64,000 bases of DNA from Microbulbifer hydrolyticus (GCF_009931115.1 NZ_CP047491.1:1873501-1937500), one strand, 5' to 3'. Shown: positions 1 through 10,251, numbered from the stretch's first letter. Numbers and translations: made by a program. The notes: generated by a model from the letters alone, not told the origin.

Positions 1-1
1 T

Positions 2-1591
2 ACCCGTTTTCCGCCAGAGCCCAATGGCTACCTGCACATTGGTCACGCCAAGTCGATTTGTCTGAACTTTGGCCTGGCGAAGGAGTTTGGCGGCGAGTGC
101 AACCTGCGCTTCGACGACACCAACCCGGCGAAAGAAGAAGAGGAATACGTGGATGCAATCAAGCGCGACGTGTCCTGGCTGGGGTTTGAGTGGGCCGGTG
201 AGGCCAAGTACACCTCGGACTATTTCGATCAACTGCACCAGTGGGCCATAGACCTTATCAAGCAGGGCAAGGCCTACGTCTGTGACCTGTCTCCGGAGCA
301 GGCCCGTGAGTACCGCGGTACCCTGAAAGCGCCCGGCAAGAACAGTCCCTTCCGGGATCGTTCGGTCGAAGAGAACCTGGACCTGTTTGCGAGAATGGCA
401 GCGGGCGAGTTTGATGAGGGCAGCTGTAGCCTGCGGGCCAAGATTGATATGGCGGCGCCGAACATCAATCTGCGTGACCCGATCATCTACCGCATCAAGA
501 AAATGGCCCATCACCAGACCGGTGACAAATGGTGCGTGTACCCGAGTTACGACTTTGCGCATGGCCAGTCCGACGCGATCGAGGGCATCAGCCATTCCAT
601 CTGTACACTTGAGTTTGAGGACCACAAGCCGCTGTACGACTGGTTCATCGAGAACCTGCCGGTTCCGGCCCGCCCGCGCCAGTACGAGTTCGCGCGGCTG
701 CACCTGAATTACACCGTGGTGTCGAAGCGCAAGCTGAAGCTGCTGGTCGATGAAGGTTATGTGGATGGCTGGGATGATCCGCGCATGCCGACCATCTCGG
801 GCATGCGCCGTCGCGGCGTAACCCCGGCTGCGATCCGCCAGTTCTGCGAAATGATCGGCGTGACCCGCTCTGATTCCACTGTGGATGTGGGCATGCTGGA
901 ATACGCGATTCGCGATGATCTGGATAAAAATGCTCCCCGGGCCATGTGTGTTATGGAACCGCTGAAGGTGACTCTCACCAATTACCCGCAAGGCCAGCAG
1001 GAAATGCTGAGCGCGCCGGGGCACCCGGTGCGCGACGATCTGCCGGCTCGTGAGCTGCCGTTCTCCGGCACGCTGTATATCGAAAAGGAAGATTTCCGCG
1101 AGGAGGCCAACAAGAAGTACAAGCGTCTGGTCCTCGGCAAGAAAGTTCGGCTGCGTAATGCCTATGTCATCCAGGCGGATGAAGTGGTCAAGAACGATGC
1201 CGGTGAGATTGTCGAAGTGCTGTGTTCTGTCGATCTGGATACCCGCGGTAAAGATCCGGCCGACGGCGTAAAGCCGAAAGGCGTGATCCACTGGGTGTCT
1301 GCGGAGAACAACGTCGATTGCGAAGTGCGTCTTTACGATCGTCTGTTCAATGAAGAGTCCCCGGATGTGGGTGATAAAAACTTCCTGGAATCGGTCAACC
1401 CGGACAACCTTCAGGTCCTAACCGGCTGCAAGGCGGAAATCGGTCTGGCGGAAGCTCAGCCTGAAAAGGGCTACCAGTTCGAGCGCAACGGCTACTTCTG
1501 TCTCGACAGTAAATACGGCAGCGCGGAAAAGCCGGTATTCAACCGCACCATCGGCCTGCGGGATTCCTGGGCCAAAGAACAGAACAAGTAA
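2..1591 (+). CDS. glnS: Glutamine--tRNA ligase (5' partial)
   Basis: Charges tRNA-Gln with glutamine in the cytoplasm. The frame is open from base 2, so the first roughly 25 residues lie outside the window; 529 residues are visible against about 554 in E. coli. The class I signature PNGYLHIGH is near the visible N-terminus, followed by FDDTNP and a KMSKS-equivalent VSKRK around base 720. The C-terminal anticodon-binding beta-barrel region is complete and ends in WAKEQNK. An internal ATG at 149 is not the start, because the HIGH motif lies upstream of it in the same frame. The gene is followed after 6 nt by cysS, so the two are probably co-transcribed. Identification is secure from the motifs and the discrimination from GluRS by the GlnRS-type N-terminus. 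Confidence 0.97.
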   Translation, partial: TRFPPEPNGYLHIGHAKSICLNFGLAKEFGGECNLRFDDTNPAKEEEEYVDAIKRDVSWLGFEWAGEAKYTSDYFDQLHQWAIDLIKQGKAYVCDLSPEQAREYRGTLKAPGKNSPFRDRSVEENLDLFARMAAGEFDEGSCSLRAKIDMAAPNINLRDPIIYRIKKMAHHQTGDKWCVYPSYDFAHGQSDAIEGISHSICTLEFEDHKPLYDWFIENLPVPARPRQYEFARLHLNYTVVSKRKLKLLVDEGYVDGWDDPRMPTISGMRRRGVTPAAIRQFCEMIGVTRSDSTVDVGMLEYAIRDDLDKNAPRAMCVMEPLKVTLTNYPQGQQEMLSAPGHPVRDDLPARELPFSGTLYIEKEDFREEANKKYKRLVLGKKVRLRNAYVIQADEVVKNDAGEIVEVLCSVDLDTRGKDPADGVKPKGVIHWVSAENNVDCEVRLYDRLFNEESPDVGDKNFLESVNPDNLQVLTGCKAEIGLAEAQPEKGYQFERNGYFCLDSKYGSAEKPVFNRTIGLRDSWAKEQNK

Positions 1592-1597
1592 GTAGTA

Positions 1598-2971
1598 ATG
1601 GCATTACATCTCCACAATACGTTCTCCGGAAAAAAAGAGCTTTTCACTCCGCTGCAGGAAAACCGCGTACGCATGTATGTGTGCGGCCCTACGGTATACA
1701 ACCGTGTACACATTGGTAACGCGCGCCCGGCTGTGGTGTTCGATACCCTGTACCGTGTATTGAAAGCCGAATACGACGATGTGGTCTACGCGCGCAATAT
1801 CACCGATATTGATGACAAGATCATGAACACCGCGCGGGAAAATGGCGAGGAAATCGGTGCACTGAGCGCGCGCTTCGCGCAGGCCTATTTTGAAGACATG
1901 CAGGCCCTGAATACCCTGCAGCCCGATATCACACCCTATGCCACCGAGCACCTGCCGGAAATGATCGCGATGATCGAAAGCCTGGTGGAGAAGGGGAACG
2001 CCTATGTCGCGGATGGACATGTACTGTTCGCGGTACAGTCCATGGAGGATTACGGCAAGCTTTCCAAGCGCTCCCTCGACGACATGCTGGCCGGTGCCCG
2101 CGTCGAAGTGGCGCCGTACAAAAAGTACGCCGGTGACTTTGTCCTCTGGAAGCCGTCTAGCGACGAGGAGCCGGGCTGGGATAGTCCCTGGGGCCGTGGC
2201 CGGCCAGGCTGGCACCTTGAGTGCTCGGCGATGATCAAAAAGCACCTCGGCGACACCATTGATATCCATGGCGGTGGTCGCGACCTCACATTCCCTCACC
2301 ATGAAAACGAACGCGCGCAGAGCTGCTGCGCCAACGGTGTGGATTTCGTGCGTTACTGGATGCACAACGGTTACGTCAACATCGACGGCGAGAAAATGTC
2401 CAAATCCCTGGGCAACTTCCGCATGGTCAATGACCTGCTTCAGCAGTACCCGGGTGAGGTTCTGCGTTTCGCACTACTGTCTGCGCATTACCGTTCAGAA
2501 CTGAACTTTAGCGCTGACCTGCTGGACCAGGCCTGGCGCACTCTGGATGGTTTGTACGGCGCATTGCGCGAAACCCAGAGTGTTGAAGTGGCGACCGCCG
2601 ACCTGAGCGATTCTGCGTTTATGGCGGCGCTAAATGACGACCTGAACACGCCAATTGCGATCAGCGAGCTACACCAGCTGGCCCGTGACCTGAATAAGGC
2701 GGAAGATGCAGAAAAGCCGTCGCTCAAAGGTAAGCTGCTGGCAGCGGGCGAAATGCTCGGTATCCTGCAGCTGGACCCGGAAGCCTGGTTCAAGCAGTCC
2801 CGTGGCGGCGACGAAATCAGCGAAGCCGATATTGAAGCCCTGATTGCCGAGCGCCAACAGAGCAAAAAGGACAAAAATTTCGCACGCGCCGATGAAATTC
2901 GTGAGGAACTCAAGGCCAAGGGCGTCGTACTGGAAGACAGCCGCGAAGGCACCAAGTGGCGCCGGGAGTAA
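1598..2971 (+). CDS. cysS: Cysteine--tRNA ligase
   Basis: Class I aminoacyl-tRNA synthetase that charges tRNA-Cys. The 457 residues match the usual length (E. coli 461). The zinc-binding Cys of CGPTVYN is at residue 29 and the HIGH-like element VHIGNARP follows. GWHLECSAM and FPHHENE supply further zinc ligands, and the KMSKS loop is [11 protein letters not shown]. The C-terminal DALR-type helical domain is present up to GTKWRRE. The ATG lies 6 nt after glnS, which fits one operon. Nothing appears broken. Confidence 0.97.
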   Translation: MALHLHNTFSGKKELFTPLQENRVRMYVCGPTVYNRVHIGNARPAVVFDTLYRVLKAEYDDVVYARNITDIDDKIMNTARENGEEIGALSARFAQAYFEDMQALNTLQPDITPYATEHLPEMIAMIESLVEKGNAYVADGHVLFAVQSMEDYGKLSKRSLDDMLAGARVEVAPYKKYAGDFVLWKPSSDEEPGWDSPWGRGRPGWHLECSAMIKKHLGDTIDIHGGGRDLTFPHHENERAQSCCANGVDFVRYWMHNGYVNIDGEKMSKSLGNFRMVNDLLQQYPGEVLRFALLSAHYRSELNFSADLLDQAWRTLDGLYGALRETQSVEVATADLSDSAFMAALNDDLNTPIAISELHQLARDLNKAEDAEKPSLKGKLLAAGEMLGILQLDPEAWFKQSRGGDEISEADIEALIAERQQSKKDKNFARADEIREELKAKGVVLEDSREGTKWRRE

Positions 2972-3098
2972 TCCGCATTTCGTAGGCGGCCTCCGCCAGC
3001 AGGCCAACACTGGCGAGGCTCGAGTCGCTTCGTCTGCCTGCAGGCTGGCATCTGCAAGGTCAAACAATCTCGTGATAAAAGAAATAACGGAAAACAAT

Positions 3099-3287
3099 AT
3101 GAAAAAGTTATTCACCATTGCCACCGCATCCATTGCCGTCATTACCCTTACGGCGTGCGAGCCCAAGCGCGGTTCGGAAGCCTGGTGCAAAAAAATGGAT
3201 GAAACTCCCAAGGGTGAGTGGAGTTTCAATGACGCTGGTGATTACACCAAGTTCTGCGTACTGAAGCAGAAGCCTGAAGACCAATAA
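3099..3287 (+). CDS. DUF3012 small lipoprotein
   Basis: A 62-residue protein with a lipoprotein signal peptide: MKKLF start, hydrophobic stretch IATASIAVITL and a lipobox LTAC with the acceptor Cys at about residue 20. The mature part contains GSEAWCKKMDETPKGEWS and a later KFC, matching the DUF3012 family pattern of two conserved Cys around a K-P-K-G-[DE]-W core. A longer reading frame runs upstream to 2844, but it overlaps cysS and lacks a signal sequence, so the ATG at 3099 is chosen. Function of the family is unknown. The mature protein is predicted to sit in a membrane leaflet facing the periplasm. Confidence 0.85.
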   Translation: MKKLFTIATASIAVITLTACEPKRGSEAWCKKMDETPKGEWSFNDAGDYTKFCVLKQKPEDQ

Positions 3288-3313
3288 GAGTCTGACTTCA
3301 CGGAAGCCTGCCG

Positions 3314-4741
3314 TTGTTCTTTGCAGATTCTTACCAGCATTTCTTTCGCCCGCTCACCGGTAAATACCGTGAGCAGGTGGTCGAATGCCTGCGTCTTTTA
3401 TACGAACGCCTGTATACCGCCAAGGCGGATTATGGTGAGTCGCTGACCCGCGAGCAGATTCTGGAGACCTTTGCCGAGGCGCTCACGCGCGCACCGCAGC
3501 TCGACAGTGACGGCAGCTCGGAGCCCGAAGGTCGCTTCCGCAACCTGCGCGAGCAGTCGGTGTGGGTGTTGAACAGCCTGGTGGAATACGGCTGGCTGGA
3601 AAAGCTGGTGGACTCCGCCACGCTCACCGTTTCCTATCCATTCAGCCGCCGCGGGCGGCTCTTTACCCAGCCAATGGTGGAGCTCAACAGCACCCGCGTA
3701 CGCACGCGCCACCGCAATACCCGCAATACGCTCAATGCACTGGAAGCATTTGCCAGCCGTGGCGAGGTATATGACCTGATCGACGCCTGGGAGTACTCCG
3801 AGCGTATCGTTGCCGACTTCACCGATATGATCGCAGAGCTGGAAGAGCGCAAGCGCGAGCTAGTGCGTGAAGTCGAGGCGCAGATCCTGGTGCAACAGGC
3901 AACCGACGAATTTTTTTCGTTTATGGAAAGCCGTTTTCAGCCAGACATCGCTATCCGTCTGTCTGCAGACAGCGTGGAAAAGCATCGCGATAGCATAGGC
4001 CGGGTTATCGGCAAGATCCGTCGCAAGGACAATGAACAAAAGGCCGAGTGGGAGCGGCGGTTGCGTCAGCAGTTGCCCGAGCTGTACGCCGATGGCCAGT
4101 CCGTGCTGTGGTTGATGCTGGACACCATTGAGGATCGCATGCGTCGGGCATGCGAGGTGAAGTTACCTGCGTTGCGCCAGGCACTGCAGGGTTTTACCAA
4201 GCGCGCAGAGATCATTATTCGGCAGCTCAGCTATTTGCAGAGCAGCACCGAAGGCGCCTTTACCGATCTATGTCAGGATCTGGGTAAGGCGGGCAACCGC
4301 GATACCCTGCTGTCGGAACTCGGGGATCAGTTGGCTTCGTTTCAGTTGCGTCTGTTCGACCCCAAACAGACGCAACTCTGGCAGCGTAGCCGCCGTCAGC
4401 CAGTCAACACTCTGGTGGAAGACGAGGCGCCCATCACCGACGACAGCCAGCGTGACATCCTGTTGCAGCAGCTGCTGGACCAGGCATTCAACTTCAACAG
4501 CAGCGACCTGCGAAATTATCTCTCCACTGCGCTGGGAAGCGGCCAGCGGGTCAATAGTCGTGACCTGCCACTGAAAGACGCCCGTGACCTGCTGGCCATG
4601 AGCCACGCCCTGGAAGCCGCGGCGGTATCACAGGACGGCAGCGGCCCCTTCATGCAAGTGACGTTTACCGGCGAAGTCGCCAGTAATGATTTCTTCCAAC
4701 AATTTGACGAATATACCCTCGAGCTTAAAAACCGTGATTGA
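3314..4741 (+). CDS. mksF: MksF kleisin-like subunit of MksBEF condensin
   Basis: First gene of a three-gene condensin operon. The 475-residue product has the size and helical, charged character of the kleisin-like MksF/JetA subunit: an N-terminal winged-helix-like part (about 1-110), long helices in the middle, and a C-terminal part ending in ELKNRD. By family knowledge it bridges the heads of the MksB ATPase dimer. The start is TTG at 3314, supported by GGAAG seven bases upstream; no in-frame ATG lies closer. It overlaps mksE by about 56 nt if the first mksE ATG is used, or by 8 nt with a GTG at 4734. The call rests mainly on gene order and the clear SMC-type partner downstream, less on motifs in this protein alone. 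Confidence 0.82.
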   Translation: MFFADSYQHFFRPLTGKYREQVVECLRLLYERLYTAKADYGESLTREQILETFAEALTRAPQLDSDGSSEPEGRFRNLREQSVWVLNSLVEYGWLEKLVDSATLTVSYPFSRRGRLFTQPMVELNSTRVRTRHRNTRNTLNALEAFASRGEVYDLIDAWEYSERIVADFTDMIAELEERKRELVREVEAQILVQQATDEFFSFMESRFQPDIAIRLSADSVEKHRDSIGRVIGKIRRKDNEQKAEWERRLRQQLPELYADGQSVLWLMLDTIEDRMRRACEVKLPALRQALQGFTKRAEIIIRQLSYLQSSTEGAFTDLCQDLGKAGNRDTLLSELGDQLASFQLRLFDPKQTQLWQRSRRQPVNTLVEDEAPITDDSQRDILLQQLLDQAFNFNSSDLRNYLSTALGSGQRVNSRDLPLKDARDLLAMSHALEAAAVSQDGSGPFMQVTFTGEVASNDFFQQFDEYTLELKNRD

Positions 4742-5468
4742 ACAGGCCCTGGATGAAGCGCTGGCCCAGTGCCGGCTCACCCGCAGTGAATTTTCCGAGC
4801 TACTGGTGCGGCTGCTGGATTACGGCGTTATCTGCCGCGATGAGAGTAATATCGAAACGCTGCTGTACGACCGCTTCCAGCGCTGTGAGCAGGTGATTCG
4901 CGAGTGGATAGCACCACTGGGACTGCGATTGCAGCATGACAGTCGCTTCCAGTTTATTCGCGTTTATCCCCCCGGCTCGGAAGTGCCCGGCATGCCCGAC
5001 CAGGAAGAGCCGCACCACGGTGGCTTTCGCGCACGCTTGTCGCAACAGGAGGTGGCTGCGATTCTGGTATTGCGGGTCGAGTATGACAAATCCCTGCGCG
5101 AAGGGCAGGTGGATGACCAGGGTTGTGTGGCGCTCACGCTTGAAGCATTGGAGCTGGGCTTGCGCAACCTGTTGAAGATGTCCCTCCCGGACAAGCTCGC
5201 GGAGCGCAAACAGCTGCTGAAAAAACTGCGCCAGCTGCGCCTGATCCAGTTCAACGGAGAAGACAGTGACGTAGCCGTCGAAACCCTGATGCGGGTGCGC
5301 CCGACGATTGCGCAGTTTGTGAGCGAGTCAGCGCTGCAGCAATTACTGGAAAGCCAATCAGTAGATGGTGTTCCAGGCGCGGCAAAGCCTTCTATTGATG
5401 CGGAACCGGAAGAGCGGATTACGCCGAGTAGCGAAGAGCATAGCCTGTTCGCTGAATCCCAAGAATAA
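4686..5468 (+). CDS. mksE: MksE accessory subunit of MksBEF condensin (DUF4194 family)
   Basis: A 260-residue protein of the MksE/JetB (DUF4194) type, a tandem winged-helix accessory protein that binds the kleisin subunit. Visible family features are the N-terminal ELLVRLLDYGVI helix region, FIRVYPPG, and the central LSQQEVAAILVLRVEYDKS stretch typical of this family. The C-terminal 40 residues (about 220-260) are acidic and probably disordered. The ATG at 4686 lies inside mksF; a GTG at 4734 in the same frame, overlapping the mksF stop by 8 nt, is an equally plausible start. It is followed after 26 nt by mksB. Confidence 0.82.
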   Translation: MISSNNLTNIPSSLKTVIEQALDEALAQCRLTRSEFSELLVRLLDYGVICRDESNIETLLYDRFQRCEQVIREWIAPLGLRLQHDSRFQFIRVYPPGSEVPGMPDQEEPHHGGFRARLSQQEVAAILVLRVEYDKSLREGQVDDQGCVALTLEALELGLRNLLKMSLPDKLAERKQLLKKLRQLRLIQFNGEDSDVAVETLMRVRPTIAQFVSESALQQLLESQSVDGVPGAAKPSIDAEPEERITPSSEEHSLFAESQE

Positions 5469-5494
5469 ATCTATATACCGAGCATTCGAAACGT

Positions 5495-8400
5495 ATGTTT
5501 CTGAAAAAACTCATTCTGATCAATTGGGGCAATATCCCCCAGCTGGAATACGACTTCGGGCCGATCAACCTGTTTTCTGGTGGCAATGGCTCCGGTAAAA
5601 CCACGGCGGCCGATGCCATCCAGACCCTGATGACAGCGGCCCACGACACACTGTTTACCTTCAACCCGGGGCAGGATGAAACCACCCAGCGCGGCCGTGG
5701 TGGTAAACAGGTGCGCACGCTTGCCTCCTACGTGCTCGGTTGTGATGACGGTAGTTATGCGCGTTTGAAACCCACGGACTGTTATATCGTGGGTAATTTC
5801 TATCCCACTGATGGGGAAGACGGCGAGCCGTTTACCGCCATTATGGGCATACGCGCTCACCTGGATACCAGCACCAAGCCGGCGCAGGCACGTCAGGACA
5901 GTCTCAAGTTTTTCGTTGTTCCCGGTGAGCAGCTGGGGATGACTGACTTCATAAAGGAGTACAAGGACGGCAAACACCTGCTGCCCCTGGACAAGTTCTA
6001 TAGCGTTGTCGGCAAGCAGTTCGAGCGGGTAGAGCAGTACGACAAGAAGAAAGCGTATCTGCGCCGCCTCTACGGTGCGCTGCGCGGTCGCAAGGATGCG
6101 GTGCCCGACCGCGAGGCGACCCATGCGGCACGTACCTTCGCGAATTTCATGGCGTACAAGCCGGTAAAAAGTATCAACGATTTTGTTGCCCAGGAAGTGC
6201 TGGAAAAGCGCGATCTCGGGGAAGCCATCCGTTCGGTATCCGAACTGATGAAGACGATTCATGGTATGGAGCTGGAAGCGCGGGAGATTGTCGAACGAGT
6301 CGATGCCCTGCAGCGTATTGCGGAGTCCGCAAACGTTTACACCGAGCAGTGGTTGCAACTGCGCGTGCAGGAATACCTGCAGGCCAAGCACCAGCAGCTG
6401 CGCGTGCAGAAAACCTATCTAGAAGGGAAAAATCGACAAAAAGAAACCCGCGCGGAGCTGGAGCGTACCGCACAGGAAATCCAGCAGTCCGAGAGCAGAA
6501 CCCGTCACCTGAGTGAGCAACTGGTGAGCATCCAGGCGCAGCGACAGGGCGTCGCTGCACTGCGCAGTAAAGATGAACTGGACCGGAACATTGCCGAGGC
6601 GAACCGGACCCTGTCATCGCTGGCCGGGCCACTGGCGGCACAACAACAATTGCATGTTTCTAACCAGGCGGCTGCTGGCGAGCTGCTGTCCCTGCTGAGC
6701 ACGACCTCGGTATCCCTTGAGATTCCCGCATTCAGTGACGGGGGGCTCGTGAAATCGCTCAAGGCGGTCGGTCGCGGAGACGCATTGCCACAGCTCGATG
6801 GGCTCCTGGCCAAGGACTGGATTGACCTCGCAGCCCAGGAATCCCTGCGTGAACAGGTTGCGGCTACGGAGGCGGCACAGAACCGGCTGGTGCGCCAGAT
6901 GACCGAGTCCGAACCGGGTGAGGTCACCCTGCGCGACCAGGTAAACGACCTGGTATCCCGCGGCGAGCTCAAGGTACAGCAGCTACAGAAGCAGTTGCAT
7001 GCGCAGGAATCCCGCATTCACCACCTTCAGTCCAATCGCGTGCGCTATCCGCAGTATGTGGATCAGGCACTGTCGGCGATTCGTGAGCAATGCCCCCAGG
7101 CAGAACCCCAGGTACTGTGCGACTTTGTCGAGGTGCTGGATGAGCGCTGGCAGATGGCGGTGGAAGGCTACCTTGGCGGCGCGCGTTTCTCGATCATCGT
7201 CGACCCGGAGCACGAGGCCGAGGCAATCGCCATCGTGCGCGCCATGCCCGGCAGAAGCAACCGGGCGCGGGTCATTCAGGGGGACAAGGCGCGTCGCGAT
7301 GCGGAGCGTATGGAGTCACCGCAGAAGTCCATCATCGACTTGATGACCTTCAGTCACAAAACCGCCGAGTACTATCTACGTGCGTCTTACGGCACAGTGC
7401 TGCAGGTGCGGGATGCGCAGGAGCTGCGCGGAACTCGTCGCGGTCTGACACCGGAAGGGTTGGCCAGCGGCAACTACAGCATGTGGCGCTCTGATATCGA
7501 TGACAGTGAACTGGTATTCGGTCAGGGTGCACGCGCGCGAGCACTGGCCGCGCAGGAACGGGCGCTGCAGCAGTTGCTGAAAGAAGCGGGGCAGATACAC
7601 GAGCAGCAACAGCAACTGCGCAACCTGGCCCAGGCCGTGCGGAGCCTGGCGCCTCTGCGGCTGCTGGATTCCGTCGACAGCGCACTGGATGCCCAGCGCA
7701 AGGGGCGCAATGCCGAGCAGGCACTGGCGAACCTGGATCTCGACGACGGCCTGGAGCTGGAGCAGCAGGCCAACGAGCTGCACGAAAAGCTTGAAACCGA
7801 ACGGCAGCAGGGCGCCGGCCTGCAAAAGCTGGCGGGCAAGCTTGAAACCAATCTCGACAATATTGGCAAGCAGTTGCATGCGCTCTCGGCACAGCTCGAT
7901 CAGCTGGATGACGCGCTCACCGATTGCGAAGCGGCGGTCCAGCGTATAGCCCAGATTACCCCGGATTTCGACACCGAGTCGGTTTTGCAGCGGGCGGATG
8001 ATCAGGCGGCGCAGGCGGACGACGGATTCGATTTCTCGCAGGACGTGGCCGAGTGGCGCGGTCTGTTGCAGAAATACAGCCATCAGCTGCTGAAAGCGGT
8101 GATGGACTACAACAGCAGCTGCAGCACCGGGGACACGCTGTCTTTCGACCCCGATTTTGCCGGCGGCCACAGCGAGGCGCAGTTCAAGCTGGTATGCCAG
8201 TTGGTGGAGCAGGTGACCGCATTACGCAATCGCCTCAAAAACAATCTGTTGATGGACCGCCATGAACAGCTGCTGGGTCTCAAGAAGTCCTTTAACACCA
8301 CTTTTGTCACCCATCTATGCCATGCCATTTACCAGTCGATCAACGATGGCAAGCGGGTACTGGATGACCTGAACGGCGAACTGGAGCACCACCGCTTTGG

Positions 8401-9133
8401 TGCTGACCGCGAGCGTTTCCGTTTCGATTACCGCTGGGTGCCCGAGTTCAAGGAGTACTGGAACTTCTTCAAGGCGGTGATCGAGCTGCCCAATCTCGGG
8501 GAAGAGCAGAGTCTGTTCGACGCCGACCTGGATCCCAAGTACCAGCAGGTTCGGGACAAGCTGCTGAACATGCTGCTGAGCGAAGACGAGCAGCTGGCGC
8601 GCCGGGAGCTCGACCGCATCAGCGACTATCGCAATTATCGGAACTACGAGATTTACAAAGAGCCCCAGGGCAAAGAGCCCATTGCGCTCAGCCAGTATGG
8701 AACCGGCTCTGGCGGCCAGCTGGAAACGCCGGCCTACATCATCCGCTCCGCGGCAGTCACCTCGGCCTTTCGCTTCAATGACGGCAACAGCCACCTGAAA
8801 ATGGTGCTGGTAGACGAGGCCTTCTCAAAGATGGATGAGTCCCGCTCCCGCGAGGTGATTCGCTACCTGACCGAAACCCTGGGCCTGCAGTTGCTGTTCA
8901 TTATGCCGAGCAGCAAGTCAGGGCCGTTTATGGATCTGATCTCCAACCAGTTCGTATTCAGCAAATGCCCGAGTCCCAAGCCGGTCGGGGAGTTGAACAC
9001 GAGGGTGTATGTGGACCGCAAGGTGTGCAACCAGGAGAAAATCGCCAAACTCTGGGCAAACCACCGCAGGACCATTCGCCAGCAGGCAAGCCTGGAGTTT
9101 CTGGATATGCTGGAAGAGCCGGTCACTATTTGA
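5495..9133 (+). CDS. mksB: MksB SMC-like condensin ATPase
   Basis: Large SMC/MukB-like ATPase of 1212 residues. The N-terminal head has Walker A GGNGSGKTT (residues 29-37). A long coiled coil follows (about 250-480). A small insert around 530-680 (including YPQYVDQALSAIREQCP and the hinge-like VEGYLGGARFSIIV) is followed by a second coiled coil to about 860. The C-terminal head carries the ABC signature-like GTGSGGQ (1069-1075) and Walker B MVLVDEAFSKMD (1103-1114). By family knowledge it dimerises and loops DNA with MksE and MksF. The operon stops here: no MksG/JetD (Toprim-type nuclease) gene follows, so this resembles the MksBEF chromosome-organising type rather than a complete Wadjet anti-plasmid system. 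Confidence 0.9.
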   Translation: MFLKKLILINWGNIPQLEYDFGPINLFSGGNGSGKTTAADAIQTLMTAAHDTLFTFNPGQDETTQRGRGGKQVRTLASYVLGCDDGSYARLKPTDCYIVGNFYPTDGEDGEPFTAIMGIRAHLDTSTKPAQARQDSLKFFVVPGEQLGMTDFIKEYKDGKHLLPLDKFYSVVGKQFERVEQYDKKKAYLRRLYGALRGRKDAVPDREATHAARTFANFMAYKPVKSINDFVAQEVLEKRDLGEAIRSVSELMKTIHGMELEAREIVERVDALQRIAESANVYTEQWLQLRVQEYLQAKHQQLRVQKTYLEGKNRQKETRAELERTAQEIQQSESRTRHLSEQLVSIQAQRQGVAALRSKDELDRNIAEANRTLSSLAGPLAAQQQLHVSNQAAAGELLSLLSTTSVSLEIPAFSDGGLVKSLKAVGRGDALPQLDGLLAKDWIDLAAQESLREQVAATEAAQNRLVRQMTESEPGEVTLRDQVNDLVSRGELKVQQLQKQLHAQESRIHHLQSNRVRYPQYVDQALSAIREQCPQAEPQVLCDFVEVLDERWQMAVEGYLGGARFSIIVDPEHEAEAIAIVRAMPGRSNRARVIQGDKARRDAERMESPQKSIIDLMTFSHKTAEYYLRASYGTVLQVRDAQELRGTRRGLTPEGLASGNYSMWRSDIDDSELVFGQGARARALAAQERALQQLLKEAGQIHEQQQQLRNLAQAVRSLAPLRLLDSVDSALDAQRKGRNAEQALANLDLDDGLELEQQANELHEKLETERQQGAGLQKLAGKLETNLDNIGKQLHALSAQLDQLDDALTDCEAAVQRIAQITPDFDTESVLQRADDQAAQADDGFDFSQDVAEWRGLLQKYSHQLLKAVMDYNSSCSTGDTLSFDPDFAGGHSEAQFKLVCQLVEQVTALRNRLKNNLLMDRHEQLLGLKKSFNTTFVTHLCHAIYQSINDGKRVLDDLNGELEHHRFGADRERFRFDYRWVPEFKEYWNFFKAVIELPNLGEEQSLFDADLDPKYQQVRDKLLNMLLSEDEQLARRELDRISDYRNYRNYEIYKEPQGKEPIALSQYGTGSGGQLETPAYIIRSAAVTSAFRFNDGNSHLKMVLVDEAFSKMDESRSREVIRYLTETLGLQLLFIMPSSKSGPFMDLISNQFVFSKCPSPKPVGELNTRVYVDRKVCNQEKIAKLWANHRRTIRQQASLEFLDMLEEPVTI

Positions 9134-9176
9134 ACTTGCGTTTTACGCGCCAGTTCGCGGAAGATATCCCGGGTTA

Positions 9177-9190
9177 CGGTAATATTACCG
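9177..9190. repeat. 14-bp perfect palindrome downstream of mksB
   Basis: CGGTAATATTACCG is perfectly self-complementary and lies between mksB and the next gene, about 40 bp before its start codon. There is no T-run, so it is not a classical terminator. It could be an operator for a dimeric regulator or an RNA processing hairpin. Confidence 0.5.
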
Positions 9191-9230
9191 GGTAATTACT
9201 ATTTATCGCGCTTGAGCAGGGGAGGCTTGA

Positions 9231-9680
9231 ATGCGTCAGTTTTCGATTTTGTTGATCTTTGTGGTGGCCTTTGGTGGCGCTGCTGTGCTGTATGAACAGG
9301 AAAGTCGCAAGGTTAAGGGGGTTCTGTCCCAGATTACCGACTTGCAGGCCAAGGTGGGTGATATGCAGGCAGAGATCAATCGGCTGAATGCCGAGCTTGA
9401 GACGGTGAAGATGGCCGAGCGCCGGCGTCCCAACCTCAACCGTATTGCTACTCGGGTTCTCAATAATGAGCCCGCTGCGACAGCCCCCGCCAAGGCTGCG
9501 CAGACACAGCAAGAGCGTCGAGGCCTGGTCGCCGGTGATGTGACGGCTGCGACGCCCGCGATTCGCGGCCGCGGCGATGCCGAGGAAGACGGGGAGTGGT
9601 CGAGGCCGACGGTGGACGCAGAAGCTTACGAGGCGCAACCCTCCGCGGAGGCGAGGCCAGTGACCGACCCGTATCAGTAA
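9231..9680 (+). CDS. Membrane-anchored coiled-coil protein, unknown function
   Basis: A 149-residue protein I do not recognise. It has one N-terminal membrane segment (about residues 4-20, FSILLIFVVAFGGAAVLY). A heptad-like coiled coil follows (about 25-65, with ITDLQAKVGDMQAEINRL). The rest is Ala/Pro/charged and looks disordered. An excellent ribosome binding site, AGGGGAGG, sits before the ATG. The topology (short cytoplasmic N-terminus, one helix, coiled coil outside) recalls FtsB/FtsL-like proteins, but there is no sequence match I can claim. It follows mksB by about 100 bp and precedes a strong terminator, so it may be part of the mks transcript. Confidence 0.7.
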   Translation: MRQFSILLIFVVAFGGAAVLYEQESRKVKGVLSQITDLQAKVGDMQAEINRLNAELETVKMAERRRPNLNRIATRVLNNEPAATAPAKAAQTQQERRGLVAGDVTAATPAIRGRGDAEEDGEWSRPTVDAEAYEAQPSAEARPVTDPYQ

Positions 9681-9722
9681 GTGGCGCATGTCACGTCACC
9701 GGTCGTCAGAAAACCAGCCATC

Positions 9723-9750
9723 AAGCCCGCTTTCCAGCGGGCTTTTGATT
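9723..9750 (+). terminator. Rho-independent terminator
   Basis: An 8-bp stem AAGCCCGC/GCGGGCTT (9723-9730 with 9737-9744) with a 6-nt loop, followed by TTGATTTT. It closes the mks and coiled-coil gene region. Confidence 0.85.
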
Positions 9751-9780
9751 TTAAGTCAGTCCAAAAAGATAGTGCTAACC

Positions 9781-10251
9781 ATGAATGTAACGTCTTTCTA
9801 TGAATCCCTCTGCGCCCAGCTGGCTGGCCTGCTGACCGGCGAGCGCGACTGGCTCGCAAATACGGCGAATGCCAGCGCCTTGTTGTTCCTGGAGCTCGAA
9901 GACATCAACTGGGCGGGGTTCTATTTTCTTCACGGTAGTGAATTGCGCCTCGGTCCGTTTCAGGGAAAGCCCGCGTGTACACGAATCGAGGTAGGTGCCG
10001 GTGTGTGTGGTACCGCAGTCAGGACCGGGCAGTCCCAGCTGGTGGAGGATGTGCATCAGTTTCCGGGACATATTGCCTGTGATGCGGTCTCTGCGTCCGA
10101 AGTGGTGGTACCGCTCTACAACGGGGACCAATGTATCGGCGTGCTGGATATCGACAGCCCGCTCATTGCCCGCTTTACCGAGCAGGATCTTGCCGGCGTT
10201 GAGGCGTTTGCAAAAACGCTGCTTGAGAGCTCCGATCTGCCCAGCAGCTAA
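9781..10251 (+). CDS. msrC: Free methionine-(R)-sulfoxide reductase (GAF domain)
   Basis: Reduces free L-methionine-(R)-sulfoxide, a cytoplasmic oxidative-repair reaction normally linked to thioredoxin. The 156-residue GAF-fold protein has the three family cysteines at C66 (KPACTRI), C76 (GVCGTA) and C100 (IACDAVS), the last being the expected catalytic one. NWAGFYF and VLDIDSP are typical of the family. The reading frame extends upstream to 9688, but that part overlaps the terminator, so the ATG at 9781 (MNVTSFYESL) is the likely start. Confidence 0.92.
   Translation: MNVTSFYESLCAQLAGLLTGERDWLANTANASALLFLELEDINWAGFYFLHGSELRLGPFQGKPACTRIEVGAGVCGTAVRTGQSQLVEDVHQFPGHIACDAVSASEVVVPLYNGDQCIGVLDIDSPLIARFTEQDLAGVEAFAKTLLESSDLPSS

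Noticed and set aside
3314..9133. Complete Wadjet anti-plasmid system
   Set aside because: The nuclease subunit JetD/MksG is missing on both sides, so a full defence system cannot be claimed.
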